Assembly (NCBI GenBank): GCA_030141605.1
Contig: JAQGDQ010000019.1
Span: 498,001 to 558,000 of the forward strand
Reading direction: 5' to 3'
DNA: 60,000 nucleotides
From: Tubiluchus corallicola
Lineage: Eukaryota > Priapulida > Priapulimorpha > Priapulimorphida > Tubiluchidae
Below, one piece after another: positions 11,179-23,700 of this stretch. A model generated the notes under the pieces. It was not told where the DNA came from and searched no databases. It saw nothing but the letters and a program-made list of their open reading frames with translations. The translations under genes were made by a program, and so were the position numbers. The number at the start of each line of letters is the position of its first letter. Positions within the stretch are counted from its first letter, which is position 1.

Positions 11179-11313
11179 ATTGATGCATTGCAATCTGTAG
11201 GTTGAGCGAAAGTTACAATCGCCTAATTTCCTCAATGTGAGCAGACTGCCCTCCTACCGTAGCATAACTATGTACTCATAACCGATAACAATTACAGACC
11301 GATGTATCGAAAA
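11179..11313 (+). repeat. Diverged direct repeat, copy 2
   Basis: This is the second copy of the repeat at 9946-10094. The shared blocks include TGATGCATTGCAATCTGTA, a CCTAATTT block and TAACTATGTACTCA, then GATAACAATTA and CGAAAA at the end. Confidence 0.65.
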
Positions 11314-12767
11314 TCGGTAGACTTTCAGTCCATATGGTCACTGGCCACATACCATATCTATTTGCCATTTAATTTACTGCAAATTAATTAAATATCTACT
11401 TGGCCTGTTGTTAGAAACACTGAGTTTCATTCGGTACTTTAGTACTTATACACATTTGTCTGTGAGATATTTTATTCCATCCTTTTCTTTTAATGCCGCT
11501 AATCTAAATTAACTTTAAAGTGTATTAGTTAATAATTATATAATAGAATCAACACATACCAATTGAAGTTTCTTGCAAACCAGAACCTAACACTTAATGG
11601 CAGGGCCCACTACTAATGTCGGATGGTTGTGGTGGGACCAGAACATTGCCGAATATCAAGAACATTTTATTGAAACCTAAATGATTAACATCTGAGATGT
11701 TTTACCTTAGCTATGGTTAGAATGGTGCACTATACATCCTCCCTCAATGAGAAAAATAGCTGTTCCCCACTGTTCCCACTTATTTATTAATCAGGTCTGA
11801 TGTGCTGCTGAACTTGTGAAGCTGCGTAAACATCTTTAGTTGAGCAACTATTTTTGCATAAAATCACGGGAAAATAGTTTACGAAAAACCAATTTGCTTG
11901 TTTTTGAGAAAACGCGCAATATGTCCCTGTCAGCGTTATAATAAACGTTCAGGCGTGAAAATAGATAATGAATTATTTACCATGTTGACATTTAAGATTG
12001 ACTGAACATTGCTCAATGTACTAAAACATTTAAAATTCCGAAATAGTCTTGTAGGTTTACTTCTACGATATTGGGGCCTTTTTTGCTTATTTGTTAATTA
12101 AATATTCGATGTCATTATATGTATGTGTACTATCATTAAGATGATCATGGTCTCAGCATTGCACACATACTACAGTCCATATAATTATTGATCCAAAGTA
12201 CGGTGACAGTAAAAAGGAAAGAGCACCGCGACGAGCACTCTGCACTCAGCATTACGAGCAGTGATCAATTTTACCTGAACTTCACTTGCAACATGATACT
12301 GTTCCTGAAATTATACGCTTATTAAAAACGCTATTCACGTAACGATAATGTTGCGCACACCTAGCTATGAACTAAATGTATTCAAATAAAAGCTCTCTTT
12401 TCTTTCTTATTAATGCAGACTTTATCAAGTTGATTTTTAACAGAATGGGTATAGTTTCCATTAGCTCCAACAACCAGGCTTGAGAGTAAGGTACTTGGGA
12501 CTTGTTAAGCTGCATTTCAGCGATGCATGCCTCCTTAATGACTGTTAGAAAGAACCCAAAAAGCTACGTCTTCTATACGTTCTAGGGTCTTTTCTTTACA
12601 AAAATGGATGACGCATTCTATTATAACTACACGCTTAATTCACGCCCCAAAAGATGTTGCTAGCTTGAAAAACTAGCGGAAAAAGGGCCAAAAATGCAAG
12701 AAACAAAATGGCCACAAAGTCTTTGCGCAAACTATACAAATCAAAGGAAATTTCCAGATAATTAGTA
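11314..12767. other. Non-coding stretch
   Basis: No coding signal, RNA gene or structured repeat was seen between the 11.2-kb repeat and the pogo-like element. Confidence 0.5.
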
Positions 12768-13737
12768 CCGTAAAACGGGGTGAGTTCGCCACCCGAGGGT
12801 GAGTTCGCCACCCCTTACGTAATGGCTATTGTAGGCTTGCTGTAACTATTGTTCAGTGTTTAATGAACAGACATCATGATCACCGTCATTATAAACAGTT
12901 TGCGACAGTCATCTTCTTTCAATTAGCACTAAAAGTATTCCATTCTGCGCTACATATTATTTGTCTACTATTTCTTGCTACTTAACATGCCACGCACCTG
13001 CACCCCTGTACCTGGTCATAGATACCAAAATTATACCCCAGAAGCTCTGGAAGCTGCCCTACATGCCGTCAAGAATACCAACAAGACAATCAGCGCAGCG
13101 GCGAGGCAATTCGGAGTTCCAAGAAAGACCCTTTCTGACAAACTCTCAGGAACTCATCCGCGGAAGACCGGAGGTCAGCCAGTGTTCTCCGCCGCCGAGG
13201 AGCACGAAATCGCCAACACTCCAAGTGGCCGCTGAGTGGGGGTTCCCAATGACTGCCATCGATCTCTGACTACTGATTAAGAGTGTTCTTGACGCGAAGG
13301 GAATCCAGGAACGACGATTCAAGGCAAACACCCCTGGAATAGACTTTGTTAAATCATTCGCCCGAAGGAACAATCTGGTTTTCAGAGTGGCTGGCAACAT
13401 CAAGGGCGCCCGCGATAAGGTCAGTGTACAAGACGTTCAAGCCTTCCTTGCCAACGTAGAAGTTTCTATTTGAAAACTAAAACTAGACATTTTTCATAAT
13501 TTTTTCATAGGGTGGCGAACTCACCCCCAACCAGCCAATCACAACCAGTTAAGTTCAGCTGCCTAGAATGGCATTAACCAGTGTTAAATTGTTAGTGGCG
13601 AATTCACCCCACGTTAGTATTTCATTCGAAAGGCAATATAAAGTTTGAACTAAGAAAATCGGTTGGGTAATTCTCTTGCTATGGCAGGAAACGTAAAAAA
13701 TACCCCTAAAAAGTGGCGAACTCACCCCGTTTTACGG
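12768..13737 (+). mobile_element. pogo/Tigger-like DNA transposon, internally reduced
   Basis: The 970-bp element is flanked by TA on both sides (12766-12767 and 13738-13739), as expected for Tc1/mariner/pogo insertion. Its ends are perfect 25-bp inverted repeats (12768-12792 and 13713-13737), beginning CCGTAAAACGGGGTGAGTTC. The core of the end, GGTGAGTTCGCCAC, is repeated inside at 12797-12814 and, inverted, at 13510-13528 and 13595-13610 (the last with one mismatch). Between lies the DNA-binding half of a transposase, with a frameshift and a stop. The DDE catalytic domain is absent, so the element is non-autonomous. Confidence 0.92.
12975..13473 (+). pseudogene. pogo-like transposase, DNA-binding region only, broken
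   Basis: The first frame (ATG at 12975 or, more likely, 12987) encodes YTPEALEAALHAVKN, then ISAAARQFGVPRKTLSDKLS. This is a pipsqueak-type helix-turn-helix as found at the N-terminus of pogo-family transposases. Around 13210-13220 homology moves to another frame (TLQVAAEWGFPMTAIDL). A TGA at 13267-13269 interrupts it, in the place where relatives usually carry arginine, fitting CGA-to-TGA decay. It then continues RRFKANTPGIDFVKSFARR and NIKGAR, the second CENP-B-like DNA-binding half, to a stop at 13471-13473. Nothing matching the DDE/D integrase core follows; the 3' TIR begins about 240 bp later. The length (about 165 codons) is roughly a third of a full transposase. It is not a domesticated gene in this copy because of the frameshift and stop. 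Confidence 0.85.
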
Positions 13738-13739
13738 TA

Positions 13740-16700
13740 TTGAGAATCGAATAGGACATCTTTTTCAGGATAGCTGGACCTGGAGCAATCTACTTTTGTT
13801 AAGCAAAAACAAAATGGCCGCTGGCCACCAACATATAATCCAGCTGAGAGGTGAAAAAATTGTTCACTTCCCCTAAAAACTATGAAATTTGCTTAATGCT
13901 ATAGAAGCCACCAAGGGGCTTAATTTTGGATACGTGGTCAAACGAAAATCCTATTTTTGAGATGGCCGACAAGACAGTTGTTACTAACATATAAAGATCG
14001 TATTTTAACAGCTAGAACGGATACGACGATGATTTTGGTGTTTAAAGGTCAAGGAATCCACAAATACTGCTTAAAGCCGGACAACTGATTAGACTCAATC
14101 TTATTTTAATTGCCTGTCCAAAAATATAAATATACATTTTATTGCCTATAAAAGTTAGCAATTGTTTCTAATATTTGAATAATTACCTTGGAAAGTTAAT
14201 TAACGGCAACCGAATACAGTTATCACTTACGTCACAAACTAACCACAGTTTGTGCAATGACAGGCATTTTCCCTGCGCGTCAAGCACGTTTGTTTAAGCG
14301 AAAACTGCTATAAGATGCTGATGTGATGTCACGAAAATGAGTTATACGTCACAGACAAACACGGCAGTTCATGAGTATGCTTACCACGGTACCGCACCTA
14401 TTTATCGATCACGCGAATGTGACAAAAAGGCGCCATTGTCAGTCTTAGTGGATTCGGCCAGACGCGAATAGCTTTGAAAGTTTAACAAATTTAACTATTC
14501 CAGGTACATTTTAATCTAAGCTTTGATTTTAAAAAGCTGCTGTAGTAATCAATTTTTAGAGCATTCTTTATTCTGAACTAATGTCTATAGTCTATACTAT
14601 ACAATCATCCGGTTTTCCTTTAAAAATAGCTACTGCATCGCCCTAATTAGAACTTCAATACGGCTGCCAAGGTGGTTATAGTAACATAGTGACTGTGCAA
14701 TATACAGTATTACCTATATTGCATTTTCTAAGGCAGGCAAGGTAATCATTTTAGTATCTCGATTCAAAATGGGCGACAAGATTGCTGTTCACGCAATCTC
14801 AGGATCTATCAATCATCTACTGAATCACATGCACGTCCAGCTGTACGAAATTTTATATTTTCTGTGTATATATATAAATATAACTGACCATCCATTTGCC
14901 GTTAGTAAACAAAGAGCGTGATTATCAGTAATCGATCCCCACTAAGCTCGTCAACACGCTCATTAAAAGCACTGTCATTCTCGACTTTAACAGTGTTGAA
15001 GAACCGTGTGGACGCCGAGAATGGCAGTGAAATTTGAATGTCATCCAAGTTTGACGACATCAAGCTGGTCTTGAATTTAAGTGTCGATCATCATTTTGAG
15101 ATTGAACAGCCAATGATAATGCGCGCTGGCAACTCAACTAGAATAGTCCACTTAAAGCAGGTGCGTGATCGGCGCGCTGTTACCAAAATAACGAATTATT
15201 ATAAATAAATGATTGCATAGATTACATTTTGTAAGTGGATGAGTGCAGAAATTTCCCTAAGTGACTTCCGTAAGTTTCGTTAACTTGTACTGTAGGGAAA
15301 TGTACAGAAACTTGCGCTCGTACTGCGGCGAATAACCTGCAAAAGCACAGGGTTGTGAGAGATTTCTTGATTTATCCGAAAATAATTTCAAGATGCATTA
15401 GCGTTTCTGGTTTTAATTCCATGATCTCAATGTGCACAACGCACAGAAGTGTTTAACTATCATGCCACGTTTCGTCACCTCGACTTTGCGTGTCGTTGAC
15501 AAACAACAAGTAGTAGTTTATCCCTGTAAATGTGGTAAAGCATCTCGAAAGGATTCAGTTAATTTAACTGTTTCCAGGGCGACGAGAAGCTGAAGCGCTA
15601 TAGGAGTCGCGCAGGGACTACTGAAGCTTCAAATTACACGACAGTGTTATTAAGCCAAATAACCAATTTGTGTTAAATACGATAAAATGTTTATGCCTTA
15701 CTGTGACTGACAATTTTTATAATCTTACATCTAACACATACATCCTCTTATCAAATAATTATTAGTATTTCATGTTTATTTTAGTGTAGTATTGTATTAT
15801 TATTAAATAAATAATCTCAAATATCAAATTTTAAATTATTATTAAAATACCCATTCAAAAGCTTAGTCAAGTGTGCACAGTGACTAACTTATTATAGTGA
15901 TAATTAATATTAATTCTTGGTATACAGACTGCTACAACGCAGCCATAATGGCACTGGTGGCGGTATCAGTAAAGGTGTCACAAGCAACAAATTAACTCTT
16001 TTCTTCAGCAAATAAACGAACTAGCAAAAAATCAACAACACAATCAGTTCCTTCAAAATTAAGCGACCAAGTCACAAAGCCCCAACGCTGGAAATTTGGA
16101 TAGCGCTTACGAACATCATAAAACCAGACGCACATTGGTAAACGCTCATTAAGGAAGACGTAATAGTTATCAAATTAACCAATGAGCAGCTTTCTCTAAA
16201 ATTTACTAGATACGTTTTGCTAAGAGGTTTGTTCTTATTTTTCACCTCATTTCAGCGAACAGTATTTTGCTTCTTTGGAAAAACGGTGTATATAAAAGTG
16301 TGTTTTGCATGTGTATTACTACTTTACATATTTTGATATAGTTGTCTTCTTACTTATCATGATTGTGAAACGCTACTGTGTTCTTATACATAGTGTAGTC
16401 AAACTGCTCATTCCATGATAAAGTGTTGCCTACTAGTTTCCCAGGAATTTTACACGATCTTGTTCATTATCGATTTACAGTATTATAGACGATATTATAA
16501 TTGGTATGATATGTGGGAGGCAATAACATGAATTCAACTTTACTTTCATTCAAAATTAGGAATTAAATGCAACGTCAAATTGTACATAACCACAAGAAAG
16601 GGAGTTTCAAAATACCAAATTCTAATCGAGTTCAAATTCAGTATTAAAGACATCGGAACAGAGACATGAAAAAGATTATCTTTCCCATATCTCTGCTTCT

Positions 16701-16860
16701 GAATCGAGAGTAATGAGTAATAAGACCAATCTAATGCTTCACCTTATTCTAGGGCAAAATCTATATAATAATTTGTTAACAGAGATTCTGCTAAATTGTG
16801 AGCAATGATTGCATCATGTTTCAAATATTGATAAAAACGAACGTTGTTGAAGTACTGAAA
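13740..16860. other. Non-coding stretch
   Basis: No convincing gene was found. Several AATGGCC/ATGGCCGACAAG-type words occur (near 13808, 13961 and 14767), suggesting decayed copies of a dispersed repeat. A small open frame from the ATG at 14769 is unsupported. Confidence 0.45.
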
Positions 16861-16861
16861 T

Positions 16862-16965
16862 ATTCGAATCCATAATTTTAGGCTCGACTCGAATTTGAAT
16901 TAAAAACTCATTCGAATCGAATTCGAGCATTTGAATTCAATTTGGACGTTCGAACTCGAACCTGA
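16862..16965 (-). mobile_element. Fragment of the TTCGAA-rich hAT-type repeat
   Basis: This is rich in ATTCGAAT/CGAATTCGA words and aligns by eye with the reverse complement of the left subterminal part of the 2759-3480 element (the CATAATTTTAGG and AATTAAAAACTCATTCGAAT region). No terminal GAGTGAGCA end or target duplication was found, so this is a truncated copy. Confidence 0.55.
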
Positions 16966-19900
16966 GTTTTGGCATTCCGCGTACGTGCAGACTGTGTAGT
17001 TATACCCATTCAACAAATCTTTGCTAAAACCTGCAGACCTCACACATTCAATGTAAATGAACAATTGAACATACTTGATAATGTACAATCTTCTTCTAAC
17101 AAAAATATTGCCCGTACGAGATTTTACAACAGAAGATATTGAATTAAAGTAGATCTCTTTGTTTTACAAAATACACGTTATCGTTACAATGGACCACATC
17201 GCGATTATGACAAAAAACTACAGTGTGTTTAAATAACCAACACAAATAATTATTCTGCTGCAAAAACTTGCGAATCCTCAGAGTAAAGACAAGAACAAAC
17301 TGCTCACGATACGAAACCATACAAAATTTTACGGTCAGAGAAGACAAGGAGGCTGATGTATCTAAGCAACCTAGCATCCCAGAGGCGAAGAATAAACAGC
17401 TGACCTTACCGAATGCCGGAAGGCTACCTCATAGATAAACAGTTCTAATCCGGTACAAGATAAAGTAAACATCGTAGCAACAGTCAAGCCAGACCATTAA
17501 ATGATTTGTCCTCACCATCAAGCCTAGTTTTAATGTACGTTAACACTGAAGTTAAACCGCGAACGAGTATTACAACTTACAATGTCTACGAAGTCCTTTA
17601 TTGATCCAAGACGTGAATCAAACAATTTCGATAATGGTGAATGAACTTGGCAAGCAAAATACTCCATCAAACTTGATGAATGGCAGCTACTGACGGGTTG
17701 CTGTACTAAACGTATATTGACCAACACGCAATTTCTCACAAAACTGATGATGATGTAATGCCAATAACTGATTACAGCGCATACAGATCAAACAGTTTAT
17801 TGTGTCGTTATTGCAGACGGCACATGCGTCGCTTTACAGACCAGAGCCATTCAGCACGGCTTCCACGAGTGGCACGTCTACTACCGAAATCGCACAAGCT
17901 TCCTAATCTACACTGTTGCCGCAGACGGGCCCTCGTTATGGATCCACACCTTCCTGGCTTTAACGCGAAAATGTTGAATCAGTGCACAAAAATGGATCGT
18001 TTTTCAAGTATCTCTTGTTAAAACAGTTTTCATGCTAAAGCACACCAAACGATTTCCACTAGCAAACCGACTGACAATAAAATCATTGCCTGCGCCTGGC
18101 ACGGTTGTTACAGGATCAGTAACCCTACATTGTTATAGGATTAATAATCTTATAACACGATTAAAAATCGGGCAGTCAGAAATAGTTAGCTTTTTAATTT
18201 TGGACATTTGATTATATTCTGCAATTGCACAATAACAATTTAGCATGGCATTACCACAATCTGGATTGTGCTGATATCATGCAATTATATAGTAAGGGTT
18301 CTGTGTAAGAACGTCCACACTGTGGAACACCTGCACCCTTGAACGGCTTAAGGAGGCTCACAAGGACTTCCTCTAAACGCTTCACATAAACTCACATCAC
18401 TGCATCACTATAACACTTACCCAAACCTGCCCTGCCGCTAAATCCGCCATACTGCCAAACCTGCCATACCGCCAAATAGTCAGAGAAACAAATGGGTTAT
18501 TATAGTTAATTACCTAATGAGTTTTTGCATAACAATATTTTCTTCCACACATACAAACAAGGATTTTATCAAAAAATGTACAATGTATGTGGACCAGGAT
18601 GAAATTTATTTGAAAATTTCCAGTTCACATTCAGAATCTGTGTTCAATATTGCGAAAATATTTAATTGAGATATATTTGCTTTGGCATCCAACTCAACAT
18701 TTCTCTCAGTCTAATCAACCATTGTGTGAAACGTGGGGCATTTTTTTTAACAATATACAAAAATAGTTAAAGAGTAATTTTTTAGATATTTTTAACATAT
18801 GCAGATCACTGTTAAGGTAATAACACACCATTTCCATTGTTATGCTAATGTTTCATACCATTTCACCAAAAATGTAAGCTATTACTGCATCAGAATAACG
18901 AACTGACTGACTGACTGACTAACTAACTAGCTTAACTGCCTATCCGATTTATGTCGCACTACGGTTATATATTTTTATATATAATCCTCACCATTATACG
19001 GTTGTATATTTTTTCAAATTGTTTTTATATTATGGCGGGATACCAACGGCTTCAGTACACAGCTGATGTGACAACTGTCAGTTTCAAGCAGCCGATTAAC
19101 ACACAGCACTTTTTTTACACATAAATACGCACGCGCGTAATCACATATTCGATTTTCTGTCGCGATTGTGCCACTGTTTGCGTTGTTCATTACTAAACCT
19201 GATCAATCCCATACAAGCGCCTAAAGAAAGCGGCACATCAAAGGAAGTTAGCAGCCTGGTAATAAAATAAGTGCTTTCAGTTTCAATCAGCTTGCACTTG
19301 TACCGTCAGCGTAACGACGTAATTGCACGGAATTTAAGGCTAACGATAGTCACAACCTGACCTTCATTTCTAAAACTACGTATTTTACTAAATTACTTAT
19401 GTTTGAGATACTGGACGAAGCCAAAACCCAAACGTATCAACATTTAACACTATGGCCACCATCCATGCTTTTGCTGCTTGAATTCGCTTTCTTATTGCAG
19501 TTATCACCTTTGCCAAACTGCCATACTTACTCACTCACACTGACCAAGCAACAGTTATATGTAATACTTTTTTCTTGTTGCTGTTACTGTTGTCAAAAAG
19601 GTATTGTACTATTTCCTTTGTCCCCTATGGTATAATCAGTGAATTGTGCACTGAGCACTTAAACAAGGAATAGCTCAATAGCCGCAGAGTCTGCTTACAA
19701 AAGTTGAGCAACGCTGGGTTTGTTTATTAAAATGCATAATAACCGCTAGGAAAATCACTTCATTTTGCCGTTGGACAAACGAGTGGTTAGTGATCAATGC
19801 TGACGTGATTTTGTGAGCTGCTGTGGAATGTTTACGGAAGCGTTTGGACAATGTATAATTTATGTTACAAATATTTAGACGAATTCTATATCCTATTAAT

Positions 19901-20061
19901 GTCTAATATAACTGGATATGAAGTAATAGTTGCATGTTATACAGAACTACGAATAATAAACACGTACAGCTGTGTCACGTTCCGCTTGTGCTATGTCAGC
20001 CATAAGAAGCATTGTCAACCTTGAGCTGATTCGGAAAGCAAGCCTTTGGTAACTGGTTTCC
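16966..20061. other. Non-coding stretch with small tandem repeats
   Basis: It contains a short C-rich tandem at 18420-18479 (about 2.5 copies of a CCAAACCTGCCATACCGCC-like unit) and (CTGA)n followed by (CTAA)n at 18901-18930. At 19698-19717 the sequence AAGTTGAGCAACGCTGGG matches the 5S rRNA internal-promoter start by eye, but the rest of a 5S gene is absent. Open frames near 17.5-18.0 kb have no recognisable features. Confidence 0.45.
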
Positions 20062-20707
20062 ATGGATGTACGGTTATTATTAATGAGATTCTGTGCTTCA
20101 TGGAAAATTAAACAAATTCTAGTGATAATTGAAAGCTTGGAAAAATGCTTATTGAATTTGCGATGCCATAGATACCGAGACTGCGAAAATGTTCTATTAG
20201 ATGATATACGTGCTGCATGCCACGAGAACGCTCTTGAACCCCGTGTCCCAAAAAGGAAAGGGAGCAAGAAGAGAAAAAATATGCATGACACTATGCAATC
20301 ATATCACTTGGCGGTGTATGGGAACATGCCAAATAAGCCTACTTTGTCGCGAAGGATTGAGTAGCCTAGGCGGTGGATATTCAACATTAAAAAGGAAACT
20401 CATTAAACTTAAAGCTGATGGCGATTTGCGTGAAACTAGCATTTGAAGGGATGAATTTCAATCTGACATGACCAAGGTAAATAAATTTTGCGAAAATCGC
20501 CGATTTGCCTGTGCCTATGAGTACTAGTGAAAACACTGACGTTGAGAGCAGCTTGACACGAAGTGAGACAAGTTTGGATGGTGGTTCCTCGTTAATAGAC
20601 TCGATTACACTGAACATTAGCAGTATCCACCCGAAAGTTGAGATTTTTGCTTTAAGATTTGGTGAAGAGGCGACGGAAACGGAAACCAAGCCACTTAGTG
20701 TACGTAA
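20062..20707 (+). pseudogene. Possible broken coding segment, unrecognised
   Basis: Three successive open stretches look more protein-like than their surroundings but lie in different frames. Frame one (20062-20364) reads KQILVIIESLEKCLLNLRCH and later a lysine/arginine-rich PKRKGSKKRKN followed by YHLAVYGNMPNKPTLSRRI. Frame two picks up SLGGGYSTLKRKLIKLK (about 20357-20446), and after a stop QSDMTKVNKFCE. Frame three (about 20490-20707) reads ADLPVPMSTSENTDVESS and SLDGGSSLIDSITLNISS. At 20708 there is a strong donor-like GTAAGT. This could be an exon-rich remnant, a retropseudogene or sequencing indels in a real gene. I do not recognise the family, and chance is not excluded. Confidence 0.3.
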
Positions 20708-23700
20708 GTTTACAAACTAAACATACTAGCTAAAATACACAGCTTTCTTTTTGTTATTACCACTAATTCTTTAATTACACAGAATTCTTTCCGTGCTAGT
20801 GCTATTCCTTTTATAGTCTGTTGTGTACTCAGTTTTACTGTTCTTGTTTATGAATGAAATTCAATCTGTAGATATGTGTATAATGCTGCAATGACAAAAT
20901 TTTTTAATTGTAGTTACCGCACTAAGGCATCATATATGTGTGCAATGAACCGTATACCACATTTCACAGTCATCAGAAGAAAAGCTGCTTATAATAACTG
21001 ATTTGGTGATACAATGACAAAAATACTAATTGCATTATTAACCGTTCTCTGACTGTGTCAGATGTACGATTTAAGTCAAAATTCGTGTTGCACTAAACTC
21101 AGGTACCTTTGTCATGTACAATAATATAATTTCTGTGAATACAATAACTTTTACTTTGTATATATTATTATTTTACCGTAATATCTAATTTTAAGTAATT
21201 TTTGTTATAGATTTTGTTACTGATGTTAAAACTAACAGGCAAATAAACTAAACTAAATTGCATTTGGTCATTCGTTTGATTATCTCATAAAAGGTGGACA
21301 TACATATATCAGAACGCAGCTGAGACACCTCAATTGGCAATATTTCAACTCATAGAATTGTTGTCGTTATTGAGTTAGGTTCCATCCTGCCACGAGTATT
21401 TAATGTAACAATACAGGTCCTGCCCTCGAGTGCTATGTTTAGCCCTGCAATGTGCCAGACTGTGTGTTATCATGCAATCTCACCTAAAATATGCAAGGGC
21501 AGAAAAATCTGTATAAATTATAGCTACATGAGCACTTGTCTGTCAGAAATAATATCGAAAATATCACAAATGACAAAGTTTGCATAACATCAGAGAATCC
21601 AATGCCTCGTTGAAAATCGTGGATAGAAGTGAATAATGAATAATATCAGCATTGATTAGGTTCCACATTTAGGTTGTTTACATTAGTATTGCGCGTTTTA
21701 CAACGTGTGTGATTACGCTTCTCGTTATAGTAAGTCGTTCAATCATTGTTTATGAGCATCAGACCCAGAAGAGAATTTGAGGCAAATCACAAGATTCATC
21801 AAAATGTGCAACAAAAATGGATTTTTTTAAAAGCAATAAAGTTTATTTCACAGGTAATTTTTTACTTGGTAAAATATCAAGTAAGAGAATGTCTTTTTGC
21901 ACATTTAGGTTTTTCCCGGTTAGTTCTAATTATAGTCTGAGTAATGCAGAAAGCTAATTTTACAGAAAAAAATTGATAAGACCCAAAACTGAAAAGTTCC
22001 TTTTGACCAATGTCAAGACTTGAAATTGGCATCTGACGAAAAAAATCCAGTATATGACTTTAAAGGTGAATGGGATGGCCTGGCTGACAGTTCATGTTTT
22101 TTAGAAGTTTGGATTGTTGTTGCAATAACGACTATTTACATAACCGCAAGCTTGCTGGTCTTGCTGTGATGAACTGAATTGAATGTCTGCAACAAATGCA
22201 TTTATGTTAGTAATCTAAATGGCACCATTTGTTTCGTGATATTTGTTGTTTTTGATATCAGCCGAGAGAAAACCAAATACGAGTCCAGCCAAATGGTGTG
22301 GCAAAAATGCCCAATGCAGTCCACTGAACCCCACTGCCTCCCAATGTGTATATATGACAACATGATTGCATATAATTCTGTGTGCAACTCCCGTACTACA
22401 AATGCAAATTAGGTGATTACGCGTTTTGATAGCTACTGGTCAATGCGTGCCTGGTCAAGATTTAAATTCATTATTCGATACAGTATAAAATGAAAGTTAT
22501 CTATGAAATAAAACTGCATTCTAAGTTAATACCACAGTTTGAAACAGTGCAGTAGATTATATCGAGAACAGCGTATACAGAATGCCCTAAAATGAACAGC
22601 AAGACCCAGTGAAAGTGATCCATTCACAAACGTGGGAACGTCGTTAGCCAAACATTCGGAAGGAAGCCAGCACGAACTCAGTCAACCGTGACTTTTTCCA
22701 TTGGAAACCGATTAGCTCACAAAGGATGACATTATGAGAGGGACACGAGTAATAAATCTCGCGCCAGGGGTCTCTAATCTAATATTACATATATTCATCA
22801 TGTGCAGTTGCACGATCAAGAATAGGTCCGGCGAAATTCAATTTCGCAACAATTCATTCGACATCGGCATGCCTTAACGACCGGTTGTTTGAGCTAACTA
22901 CAATTAATGATTGACCAATATGTGCTGCCAGATCACGAAAGAAGATTTAAAACGAATTTAGTGTTTTTCTTGTTCTTTGCCTATCAAGTTTTCACCAAAT
23001 GACTAATTGAAGTAACAACGCCGCTAAGCATACCCCAACGATACATCCCATTTAATGGTCAACAGTGTACCATTTATTAATTCCGTTTGCCACTTCATTT
23101 GCGTTTACATTGACAATGTTGTTGGGAGATCAACACTGAAGCAATGTTTGTTCGAGGGCATACATTGCTAAGGTAAACAGAAGATAAAATTCATAACATT
23201 AAAAGTGGAACATTTTAAGACGGTCTTATATCAGAGTCTCAGAGACAAACGTCCAGAGAAGTAGACATTTGGAATACTCTTAAAAGTTGTTTGTGTTAAC
23301 TAAATGGAAAATTCATAAAATACAAAACAAATAAATCAAATGTAAAAAGCACTACAATAACAACTAAAGAGATGAGGAAATCAGAGGACGTTAACCTTTT
23401 TGACAATTCGCTCGAATATTTTTTCTAGATGCTTTATTTAACTTTCTGTGTACAGGTGTACCACTAAATTTTAAGGACAGCTATAAAAACTAATTTGTTA
23501 CAAACTGTTAAAATTTTTGCTATTTAGAACTACTTTTTGTTTCATGTGTCTAAGTTTTGCAATTTAGTTTACATATTAATTTAAATAATGTTAGTTTTTA
23601 ATTTTTTTGATTTATGATAATATATGTCATTGCGCTGATTTTACACAGCACGTTTTTCCCAAGTGGTCAATTAGTGGATCTTTACTTTATTGCATATCTA

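Noticed and set aside
13146-13403. An 85-codon minus-strand frame
   Set aside because: It is antisense to the pogo-like transposase remnant, which has recognisable homology on the plus strand.
13808-14800. Recurring AATGGCC / ATGGCCGACAAG words as possible start codons or regulatory sites
   Set aside because: They lack extended open frames and splice context; more likely decayed copies of a dispersed repeat.
19690-19720. A 5S rRNA gene suggested by AAGTTGAGCAACGCTGGG
   Set aside because: Only the box A-like start is present; box C and the rest of the 5S sequence are absent.
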